A stretch of DNA of 45,963 nucleotides from an uncultured Oscillospiraceae bacterium (GTDB lineage Bacteria > Bacillota > Clostridia > Oscillospirales > Oscillospiraceae). Under the pieces are notes generated by a model. The model searched no databases. It saw only the letters and a list, made by a program, of their open reading frames with translations, and was not told the DNA's origin. Made by a program: the position numbers and the translations under genes. This document shows positions 40,338 through 45,963 of the stretch, one piece after another. The first letter of the stretch is position 1. The number at the start of each line of letters is the position of its first letter. Location of the stretch: contig CANRIW010000015.1 of the NCBI GenBank assembly GCA_947630785.1, positions 1-45,963 on the forward strand, in the 5' to 3' direction.

Positions 40338-40348
40338 CGTGATATACT
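40320..40348 (+). promoter_or_regulatory. Promoter of the small plus-strand gene
   Basis: TTGTAT (40320-40325), 17-bp spacer, TATACT (40343-40348). Confidence 0.7.
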
Positions 40349-40381
40349 CGGTTTACCAGGAATTAGAAGGGAGAACATACT

Positions 40382-40561
40382 GTGAAATCCATGAAAAAAG
40401 TGACCCTGCTGGTGGGGCCGGAGGTCTACGACTTTTACGAGCGGGTGGGAAAACAGGCCGGGGACCTGCCGGTGGAGCGGGTCATGGCCGACGCGCTGTT
40501 CAAGTTGGCGGGGGAGCTGTCCCTGGAGGCGCTGCACAAGAAGGGGAGCCGTCCCCAATAA
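40382..40561 (+). CDS. Small conserved-looking protein, possible RHH fold
   Basis: 59 residues, M-K-S-M-K-K-V-T-L-L-V-G-P-E at the start and L-H-K-K-G-S-R-P-Q at the end. GTG 40382 is chosen because GGGAG lies ten bases upstream; ATG 40391 is the alternative. A strand (K-K-V-T-L-L-V) then two helices (V-Y-D-F-Y-E-R-V-G-K-Q-A-G and P-V-E-R-V-M-A-D-A-L-F-K-L-A) fit a ribbon-helix-helix layout. Codon use is GC-rich like the core genome. It is divergent from the gene at 40083. I do not recognise its family beyond the fold, and the role is unknown. Confidence 0.65.
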   Translation: MKSMKKVTLLVGPEVYDFYERVGKQAGDLPVERVMADALFKLAGELSLEALHKKGSRPQ

Positions 40562-40568
40562 AAATCCC

Positions 40569-40597
40569 TTGACAAAGGAGATTTTCCATACTAAAAT
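40569..40597 (+). promoter_or_regulatory. Promoter of glyS
   Basis: Consensus TTGACA (40569-40574), 17-bp spacer, TAAAAT (40592-40597). Leader about 190 nt. Confidence 0.85.
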
Positions 40598-40658
40598 GCG
40601 TGTCATACGGGAGCGCGCGGCAGCCAGCCGTGAACTCAGGACCCGCGAGAAATCTGTT

Positions 40659-40716
40659 CGCCCTGAGGCTTGAGCGGTCTCAGGGCGGTTACTTTTTCTT
40701 GAAAGAAAAAGTAACC
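40659..40716 (+). other. Two hairpins in the glyS leader
   Basis: CGCCCTGAG / CTCAGGGCG (40659-40687) and, sharing one base, GGTTACTTTTTCT / AGAAAAAGTAACC (40687-40716). The second is followed by AAAAAG, not T. No T-box sequence was found, so these may be a repeat element or an RNA switch of another kind. Confidence 0.55.
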
Positions 40717-40797
40717 AAAAAGAACTTTAACTGAAGGGCGCGCCGCGCCTTCACCGCCGGACAGGAGCGGCGGCAAATCCAAAAAGGAGTGCTTTTC

Positions 40798-42219
40798 ATG
40801 AAAAACACCGACAAGACCATGGAACAGATCGTCAACCTGTGCAAGGGACGGGGCTTCATCTTCGCCGGCAGCGAGATCTACGGCGGTCTGGCCAACACCT
40901 GGGACTACGGCCCCCTGGGCGTGGAGCTGAAAAACAACGTGAAAAAGGCCTGGTGGAAGAAATTCGTCCAGGAGAACCCCTACAACGTGGGGCTGGACGC
41001 CGCCATCCTCATGAACCCCCAGGTGTGGGTGGCCTCCGGCCACGTGGGCGGCTTCTCCGATCCGCTGATGGACTGCAAGGAGTGCCACGAGCGCTTCCGG
41101 GCCGACAAGGTCATCGAGGACTGGTGCCAGGAGAACGGTTTTGAGCTGGGGCACAGCGTGGACGCCATGAGCCAGACCCAGATGAAGGACTTCATCGAGG
41201 AGCACAACGTCCCCTGCCCCACCTGCGGCAAGCACAACTGGACGGACATCCGCCAGTTCAACCTGATGTTCAAGACCTTCCAGGGGGTCACTGAGGACGC
41301 CAAGAACACCGTGTACCTCCGGCCCGAGACCGCCCAGGGCATCTTCGTCAACTTCCAGAACGTCCAGCGCACCACCCGCCGCAAGCTGCCCTTCGGCGTG
41401 TGCCAGGTGGGCAAGTCCTTCCGCAACGAGATCACCCCGGGCAACTTCACCTTCCGCACCCGGGAGTTCGAGCAGATGGAGCTGGAGTTCTTCTGCACCC
41501 CCGGCACCGAGCTGGACTGGTTCGCCTACTGGAAGGATTTCTGCCACAAGTGGCTGCTGGACCTGGGCATGAGGGACGAGAATCTGCGCCTCCGGGACCA
41601 CGAGCCCGAGGAGCTGTCCCACTACTCCAACGCCACCACCGACTTCGAGTTCGTCTTCCCCTTCGGCTGGGGCGAGCTGTGGGGGGTGGCCTCCCGCACC
41701 AACTTCGACCTGACCGCCCACCAGAACACCTCCGGCAAGGATCAGACCTATTACGATCAGGAGAAGAACGAGCACTATATCCCCTATGTCATCGAGCCCT
41801 CCCTGGGCGCGGACCGTGTCACCCTGGCCTTCCTGGTGGACGCCTATGACGAGGAGGTGGTGGACGCCGCCAAGAACGACGTGCGCACCGTCCTCCATCT
41901 CCACCCCGCTCTGGCCCCCTTCAAGTGCGCGGTGCTCCCCCTGAGCAAGAAGCTGGCGGACAAGGGCCGGGAGATCCAGGCCATGCTCTCCAAATACTTC
42001 ATGGTGGACTACGACGACGCCGGCTCCATCGGCAAGCGCTACCGCCGGCAGGACGAGATCGGCACCCCCTGGTGTGTCACCGTGGACTTCGACACCGTGG
42101 GCGACGCCGACAAGGCCGGGGACAACGCCGTCACCATCCGGGACCGGGACACCATGGAGCAGGTCCGGGTGCCCATCGACCAGCTGAAAGCCTGGCTGGA
42201 CGGGAAGCTGGACTACTAA
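40798..42219 (+). CDS. glyS: Glycine--tRNA ligase (dimeric type)
   Basis: 473 residues. A class II synthetase of the alpha-2 type: [10 protein letters not shown] (motif 1 area), [38 protein letters not shown] (motif 2), [16 protein letters not shown], and E-P-S-L-G-A-D-R (motif 3). The C-terminal anticodon-binding domain starts near residue 370 ([14 protein letters not shown]). Zinc-like cysteines are at C-K-E-C and C-P-T-C. ATG 40798 has AAGGAG upstream. Confidence 0.97.
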   Translation: MKNTDKTMEQIVNLCKGRGFIFAGSEIYGGLANTWDYGPLGVELKNNVKKAWWKKFVQENPYNVGLDAAILMNPQVWVASGHVGGFSDPLMDCKECHERFRADKVIEDWCQENGFELGHSVDAMSQTQMKDFIEEHNVPCPTCGKHNWTDIRQFNLMFKTFQGVTEDAKNTVYLRPETAQGIFVNFQNVQRTTRRKLPFGVCQVGKSFRNEITPGNFTFRTREFEQMELEFFCTPGTELDWFAYWKDFCHKWLLDLGMRDENLRLRDHEPEELSHYSNATTDFEFVFPFGWGELWGVASRTNFDLTAHQNTSGKDQTYYDQEKNEHYIPYVIEPSLGADRVTLAFLVDAYDEEVVDAAKNDVRTVLHLHPALAPFKCAVLPLSKKLADKGREIQAMLSKYFMVDYDDAGSIGKRYRRQDEIGTPWCVTVDFDTVGDADKAGDNAVTIRDRDTMEQVRVPIDQLKAWLDGKLDY

Positions 42220-42225
42220 GCGGAA

Positions 42226-44085
42226 ATGAAGGGCTTTTTCGGGTATTTCCTGTTTCAGCGCCGCCCGCCGGAGGAAGGTTCCGCCGGACGGAGGGTGGCT
42301 TTTTGGCTGTGGAATGCGCTTCTGCTGGCGGGAGCGGCCATTGCGCTGGGTCTCATCTCCCTGGCGCTGGCCACCGGCAGCAACTACGGATGGGTCGTTT
42401 TTTGGGACTATTTTGCCCATCCGGGGCTGATCGTTCTCAACCTGCTGCCGCCGCTGGTGCTGGCCGCCCTGCTGTACGGGCTGCTGGGGCGGGCCTGGCT
42501 GGCCTATGCCCTCACCGCGCTGCCGGTGCTGGCCCTGTCCTTTGCCAACTACTATAAGCTGGCCTTCCGGGACGACCCGGTCATCGCCACGGACTTGACC
42601 CTGCTGAACGAGGCGGGCAAGATGACGGAGAACTACGCGCTGTTCCTGTCCGACAAGCTGATCGCCGCGCTGGCGCTGGCAGCTCTCAGCATTGTGCTGC
42701 TGGCGCTGCTGGCCAGAGGCAAACCGCGCTGGCCGGGGCGGGTGGCCGTCGGCGCGGCGGCAATCGTGGCAGCGGCGGCGCTGGTCCCCTCCTATACCGA
42801 TGTCGCGGTCTATACGCGGAACGCCGCCTTTGAGCACCTCAACCAGTGGGCCTCCACCCAGCAGTATATCGCGCGGGGGCTCCTGTATCCTTTCCTGCAC
42901 AGTGTTCCGGACGCCATCCCCCATCCGCCGGAGGGCTATTCGGAGCGTGAAGCGGAGGAGCTGCTGTCCCGGTATGAGGACGCGGACATCCCGGAGGACA
43001 AAAAGGTCAATATCGTGGGGATCATGCTGGAGGCCTTTGCCGATTTCTCCGGCTTTGAGCAGATCGAGTTCCAGCAGGATGTATACGCCGGCCTTCATGC
43101 CCTGGAAGCGGAGAGCTATTCCGGCACGCTGCTGACCAACATCTTTGCCGGGGGCACCGTCAATACCGAGCGGGGCTTTCTCACCGGCGATCCCTCCGGG
43201 GAATATGCCCCCCGGGCCAAGACAAGTTCCTATGTGTGGTACCTGAAGGACCAGGGCTATCGGACCTCCGGCGACCATCCCAGCTTCCAGTGGTTTTACA
43301 ACCGGGAAAACGTCAATGCCTATCTGGGCTTCGACAGCTATCGGTATGTGGAGAACTATTACACTCAGTTCACAAATGGATGGGTCGCCAACGACGTGAT
43401 TTTTATGCCTGAGCTCACCGCTTCTATCCAGGAGCAGCTCAAGGACGCGGCGCCGCTGTTCTCCTTCTCGGTCTCCTACCAAGGACACGGACCCTATACC
43501 ACGGACCAATGCTGGTGGGGCGGGGTGGACGATTATATCGCCAACTATGAGCTGGATACAGAGAGCCGGTATATCCTGGCCAATTATCTGGGCTCGGTCA
43601 TGGATACGCAGAGCCGCCTGCTTGCCATGGCAGATACTTTCCGCGCCAGCGACGAGCCCATCGTCCTGGTGGTATTTGGCGATCACAAGCCCTGGCTGGG
43701 CAACGGAAACTCCGTATATAACGCGCTGGGTATTGACCTTTCTCAGTCCACGGATGAGAGTATCTACACCTATTGGTCCACGCCCTATCTGATCTGGGCC
43801 AACGACGCGGCAGAGAAGGCCATCGGGCATGACCTTGTGGGCGAGGGTCCCACCGTTTCCCCCTGTTTTCTGATGGATGTGCTGTTTGAACAGCTTGGCT
43901 GGGAGGGGGACGCCTATATGCAGGCGGTCCGCTCCTGCCGGGCGGCGGTACCTGTGGTGCATACCGCTGGGTTCTACCTCACCGCCGACGGGACGCTGAC
44001 CCGTCAGTTGGATGAGACACAGGCGGAACTGGTCCGGCAGCTGGAGAATCTGGCATACTACAGGAAGCATCACTTTTTGTATTGA
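42226..44085 (+). CDS. LTA synthase-family sulfatase-fold membrane enzyme
   Basis: 619 residues. Five membrane helices in the first ~190 residues, then an extracellular alkaline-phosphatase-like domain. Metal and catalytic residues of LtaS are visible: L-E-A-F-A-D-F (metal Glu), G-G-T-V-N-T-E (T311 as nucleophile), Q-G-H-G-P-Y and F-G-D-H-K-P-W. LtaS-type enzymes add glycerol-phosphate (or a related group) to a lipid or polymer on the cell surface. It begins six bases after glyS with only a weak AGCGGA site, so translation may depend on glyS. Substrate here is unknown. Confidence 0.85.
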   Translation: MKGFFGYFLFQRRPPEEGSAGRRVAFWLWNALLLAGAAIALGLISLALATGSNYGWVVFWDYFAHPGLIVLNLLPPLVLAALLYGLLGRAWLAYALTALPVLALSFANYYKLAFRDDPVIATDLTLLNEAGKMTENYALFLSDKLIAALALAALSIVLLALLARGKPRWPGRVAVGAAAIVAAAALVPSYTDVAVYTRNAAFEHLNQWASTQQYIARGLLYPFLHSVPDAIPHPPEGYSEREAEELLSRYEDADIPEDKKVNIVGIMLEAFADFSGFEQIEFQQDVYAGLHALEAESYSGTLLTNIFAGGTVNTERGFLTGDPSGEYAPRAKTSSYVWYLKDQGYRTSGDHPSFQWFYNRENVNAYLGFDSYRYVENYYTQFTNGWVANDVIFMPELTASIQEQLKDAAPLFSFSVSYQGHGPYTTDQCWWGGVDDYIANYELDTESRYILANYLGSVMDTQSRLLAMADTFRASDEPIVLVVFGDHKPWLGNGNSVYNALGIDLSQSTDESIYTYWSTPYLIWANDAAEKAIGHDLVGEGPTVSPCFLMDVLFEQLGWEGDAYMQAVRSCRAAVPVVHTAGFYLTADGTLTRQLDETQAELVRQLENLAYYRKHHFLY

Positions 44086-44090
44086 GCGCG

Positions 44091-44129
44091 CGCGGTCTCC
44101 CGCCATGAGACGGGGGACCGCGATTTTTT
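44091..44129 (+). terminator. Terminator after the LTA synthase-like gene
   Basis: CGCGGTCTCCCG / CGGGGGACCGCG stem and six T's at 44124-44129. Confidence 0.9.
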
Positions 44130-44151
44130 CCGGCGCCGCCGCAAAAAAATG

Positions 44152-44180
44152 TTGACAACTGCCTCGAAACAGGGTATACT
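44152..44180 (+). promoter_or_regulatory. Promoter of the tRNA cluster
   Basis: Consensus TTGACA (44152-44157), 17-bp spacer, TATACT (44175-44180), about 30 bases before tRNA-Met. Confidence 0.9.
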
Positions 44181-44210
44181 AACTCTCGCCCCTGTTTAGG
44201 GCGGCACTAT

Positions 44211-44287
44211 GGCGGCGTAGCTCAGTTGGCTAGAGCACTCGGTTCATACCCGAGTTGTCACCGGTTCGAATCCAGTCGCCGCTACCA
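44211..44287 (+). tRNA. tRNA-Met (CAT), elongator
   Basis: 77 nt including encoded CCA. The acceptor stem is GGCGGCG / CGCCGCT with G1-U72, as in Firmicutes elongator tRNA-Met. Anticodon loop TTCATAC. Anticodon stem CTCGG/CCGAG excludes the initiator, which has three G-C pairs. The T-stem has a C-A mismatch (51-63). Confidence 0.92.
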
Positions 44288-44289
44288 AT

Positions 44290-44323
44290 CCCGGAGAAGC
44301 GGCGAGGGAGCCGCCTCTCCGGG
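44290..44323 (+). other. Hairpin between tRNA genes
   Basis: CCCGGAGA and GCGGC pair with GCCGC and TCTCCGGG. No T-run follows, so it may aid processing of the tRNA transcript rather than end it. Confidence 0.5.
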
Positions 44324-44356
44324 CTATCCCCAATATCCGCCCGCCTCGGGCACCGC

Positions 44357-44431
44357 GGCCCGGTGGTCAAGCGGCTAAGACACCGCCCTTTCACGGCGGT
44401 AACACGGGTTCGATTCCCGTCCGGGTCACCA
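44357..44431 (+). tRNA. tRNA-Glu (TTC)
   Basis: 75 nt with CCA. Acceptor GGCCCGG / CCGGGTC, anticodon loop CTTTCAC, stem CCGCC/GGCGG, T-loop TTCGATT. Confidence 0.93.
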
Positions 44432-44435
44432 ATAC

Positions 44436-44511
44436 GGAGGCTTAGCTCAGCCGGTAGAGCGCTTGCTTCACACGCAAGAGGTCACAGATTCGAGTTCTGT
44501 AGTCTCCACCA
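44436..44511 (+). tRNA. tRNA-Val (CAC)
   Basis: 76 nt with CCA. Acceptor GGAGGCT / AGTCTCC, anticodon stem CTTGC/GCAAG, loop TTCACAC, T-loop TTCGAGT. Last tRNA before an AT-rich accessory region. Confidence 0.9.
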
Positions 44512-44546
44512 AAAAGGCTCAAATTCGCAAGGATTTGAGCCTTTTT
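44511..44546 (+). terminator. Terminator of the tRNA cluster
   Basis: A 14-bp perfect stem AAAAAGGCTCAAAT / ATTTGAGCCTTTTT, the first base shared with the tRNA CCA end. Confidence 0.9.
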
Positions 44547-44571
44547 CATAACTTTTTTGCGATTTTTAATT

Positions 44572-44757
44572 TGGGTCAGCGTTTGGGTCAAGGGGCGACC
44601 CAGACCGTGACCCAGATGGCGAAAGGATACAGTGGACGCAATGGTTTTCAACGGATCCTATGCGTTTTGAAACGGAAAAGTTGTTATTTCCGCACCTTTT
44701 GTGTTTTGCCCTTTTGCTGGCTGTTTTGACACCAATTTGACACCTGATCGACACTCC
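44572..44757. repeat. Tandem and inverted short repeats downstream of tRNA-Val (possible integrase arm sites)
   Basis: TGGGTCA at 44572 and 44584 faces CGACCCA at 44596 and TGACCCA at 44608, with 12-bp spacing in each pair. Farther on TTTGACACC is repeated at 44725 and 44736 with a variant TCGACACTCC at 44748. Short directly repeated heptamers beside a tRNA 3' end resemble arm-type sites of tyrosine integrases; no integrase gene is present. Confidence 0.45.
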
Positions 44758-44778
44758 AGCAGGGTAGCTTTTTATGCA

Positions 44779-44806
44779 GAGAGCGGCGGCCAAAGCCGCC
44801 GCTCTC
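44779..44806. other. Strong hairpin without T-run
   Basis: GAGAGCGGCGGC / GCCGCCGCTCTC with a CAAA loop; followed by CGTGG, so not a typical terminator. Confidence 0.5.
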
Positions 44807-44889
44807 CGTGGAGCGACCCCGCCGGGGTGCCTTTTATTGTTCTATTTGTATTGTTACCCTGTCGTCTGTGACAGGGGGGTGGGATAGAT

Positions 44890-44991
44890 ATGATGGGATA
44901 CTCATGGGCGATTCCCGACGATGAGCCAAAGCCGAAGGACGCGAGAATCAAGAGCGGAAAATATGTTAAGAAAAAGCCTGAACAGGAGTAA
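44890..44991 (+). CDS. Small ORF ahead of the membrane protein
   Basis: 33 residues starting M-M-G-Y-S-W-A-I-P-D-D-E-P and ending K-K-K-P-E-Q-E. A GGGGGGTGGGA stretch ends four to six bases before the ATG. The stop is six bases before the start of the next gene, and AACAGGAG at its end is that gene's ribosome site. It is acidic at first and very basic at the end. Coding is plausible but not proven. Confidence 0.45.
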   Translation: MMGYSWAIPDDEPKPKDARIKSGKYVKKKPEQE

Positions 44992-44997
44992 TTAACT

Positions 44998-45687
44998 GTG
45001 AAAAAATCTTCATTTGTGTTTATCATAATGGCAGCGATATATCTTATTGTTGCTATATTAGATTGCTTTGGCTTGATGGAAATTACCGACAATATTTTAT
45101 TGGGCTTATCATTGTCCGCCCTCCTATCTGCAACCAGTGATATTTTATATAATATTGGGTGGAAAAGAGCTGCAACTAATGAATTTAATTATATAATACT
45201 GGTGTCACTAGAATTCTTATCAGAGAAACAAGCAAAGAATATTCCCATCACTAATCCTAACGTTAACATTAAAGGTGTTATGCAATACATTAGGGGGATG
45301 AGCAAAAATCATGAAAATGCGGTGCATCCTGTTAAATATGAGAAGAAGAAATTTATAACAGTTTTGAGAGCAGGTTCACAAGTTTCTTTCATCCTTTCGA
45401 TTACAGTTTTTATCCTCCTACCGTTTCTTTCACTTCCATTTCAAAGCCCTATCTCTACTTCTTTAACTTTAATCGCTTTTTCTGCAATGTGTTTTAACTT
45501 ATATCTTGCTGAGGCCATATCGGACATTTCAAATAAACGAAACGACGATTTTATGAATAAGGAACAAGTGATTATCCAGACGGCATATCCTGATTTTTAC
45601 TATTTCCTTAATGCGCGATTGCAGCCGGATGGGGAAAATGTTCCTGTGGAGGAAGTACAAGAGGTGAAAACAGATGCCCACTCTTGA
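44998..45687 (+). CDS. Four-helix membrane protein of an accessory island
   Basis: 229 residues from GTG 44998, with AGGAG upstream. Hydrophobic helices at about 6-22, 33-50, 126-148 and 151-172; a cytoplasmic-like loop of ~75 residues between the second and third, and a charged C-terminal tail. AT-rich codons contrast sharply with the GC-rich core and point to transfer. The end overlaps the ATG of the methyltransferase gene at 45674 by 14 bases, so the two are translationally coupled. I do not recognise the family; its position before a DNA methyltransferase suggests an anti-phage or restriction function. Confidence 0.6.
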   Translation: MKKSSFVFIIMAAIYLIVAILDCFGLMEITDNILLGLSLSALLSATSDILYNIGWKRAATNEFNYIILVSLEFLSEKQAKNIPITNPNVNIKGVMQYIRGMSKNHENAVHPVKYEKKKFITVLRAGSQVSFILSITVFILLPFLSLPFQSPISTSLTLIAFSAMCFNLYLAEAISDISNKRNDDFMNKEQVIIQTAYPDFYYFLNARLQPDGENVPVEEVQEVKTDAHS

Positions 45688-45952
45688 ATGGATCGGGAAA
45701 AGCAAGGTCATCAACCACCACCAGGAGGTTCCCTACCGGGTGCTGGAGCGGCGATACAGTTTTGACGTGGCGGGCCAGCACGACGCCGACAACGGCAGTG
45801 AGAACATGATCATCCGTGGTGACAATCTGGAGGCGCTGAAGGCCCTGCTACCTCGGTATGAGGGGCGGGTCAAGTGCATCTATATTGATATAATCATGCA
45901 GATTTTGATACAAAGCCGAGGAAAAATTAAAAAGTGTGCCTTTGCGGTGTAA
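45674..45952 (+). pseudogene. Type III-like DNA methyltransferase (Mod), interrupted
   Basis: The frame gives M-P-T-L-E-W-I-G-K-S-K-V-I-N-H-H then N-M-I-I-R-G-D-N-L-E-A-L-K-A-L and K-C-I-Y-I-D, the start of adenine methyltransferases of type III restriction systems. The family sequence should continue P-P-Y-N-T-G after I-D (catalytic D-P-P-Y motif IV), but here I-I-M-Q-I-L follows and a stop comes at 45950-45952. Bases from about 45890 onward are AT-rich and unrelated to the family. An insertion within codons of motif IV is the simplest reading; the rest of mod and any res gene would lie beyond the window. Confidence 0.75.
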
Positions 45953-45963
45953 TTTTTCGCTTG

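Noticed and set aside
40598-40797. T-box riboswitch before glyS
   Set aside because: GGACCCGCG at 40638 slightly recalls the T-box, but there is no proper UGGNACCGCG antiterminator near a terminator, and no stem I with a glycine codon.
40636-44106. 1156-residue minus-strand reading frame opposite glyS and the LTA synthase-like gene
   Set aside because: Product of high GC composition: low-complexity protein, no ribosome site, complete overlap with two well-recognised genes.
44211-44287. Initiator tRNA-fMet
   Set aside because: The G1-U72 pair and the CTCGG/CCGAG anticodon stem fit the elongator form, not the initiator with C1-A72 type mismatch and GGG/CCC.
45890-45963. Group II intron 5' end
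   Set aside because: GTGTGCC at about 45932 resembles the GTGYG start, but it is ~40 bases after the junction with the methyltransferase, and too little sequence is left.
1-45963. CRISPR array
   Set aside because: No series of 25-40 bp repeats with even spacers was seen.

Overview
The window looks like a chromosomal piece of a GC-rich, low-oxygen gut Clostridium-class bacterium, most likely an Oscillospiraceae relative of Flavonifractor or Pseudoflavonifractor. The basis is S-layer-homology (SLH) anchored proteins with high GC content, a Firmicutes-type DnaD/DnaI-like pair, RNase Y, a YerC-type TrpR relative, class IIa-type GlyRS, TnpV/TnpX-type transposon remnants and typical sigma-A promoters with 17-bp spacers. 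The taxon is an inference; no 16S rRNA is present.

Left end (1-2.6 kb): the tail of a sugar ABC permease is followed by a decayed mobile element. This holds the C-terminal stub of a large serine recombinase that stops exactly at an inverted repeat, two divergent tnpV-like genes, and a secreted stalk-domain protein coupled to the first tnpV. At 2.6-6.1 kb lies a large SLH-anchored Ig-repeat surface protein behind a promoter with a ~280-nt repeat-rich leader. At 6.2-8.3 kb is a minus-strand operon of three membrane proteins carrying zinc ribbons. The stretch 8.5-13 kb holds a flavodoxin/ferredoxin fusion, a DUF2812-PadR pair, a YerC regulator and a metallophosphoesterase.

Core housekeeping (13-44 kb): a plus-strand unit miaB-mreD-mrdA (PBP2); minus-strand GNAT/DUF2156 genes; rny with a long leader; a dCMP deaminase-apbE operon; a UroD-family methyltransferase-like gene; and the dnaD-dnaI helicase-loading pair divergent from a GH25 lysozyme with SLH domains. 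A long ~12-kb minus-strand gene train follows: zapA, U32 peptidase, maf, mreC, mutS, mnmE, fRMsr, dtd, mutL, P-loop kinase. It joins cell division and shape, nucleotide and tRNA quality control, and mismatch repair. mreC and mreD, usually adjacent, are here about 21 kb apart on opposite strands.

Right end (40-46 kb): two small divergent ribbon-helix-helix-like genes are separated by two long palindromes. They are followed by glyS, an LTA-synthase-family gene, and a tRNA cluster (Met-CAT, Glu-TTC, Val-CAC). Downstream of tRNA-Val the sequence becomes AT-rich and island-like: integrase-arm-like repeats, a small ORF, a four-helix membrane protein, and a DNA methyltransferase gene (type III Mod-like) whose reading frame leaves the family sequence exactly at the catalytic DPPY motif, as if cut by an insertion.

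The points I would look at first are: a palindromic interspersed repeat translated in frame inside the MutL linker, with a second copy upstream of maf; the two-palindrome RHH switch; the regularly spaced TGTCGA sites before the surface-protein gene; and the disrupted methyltransferase with its coupled membrane protein.
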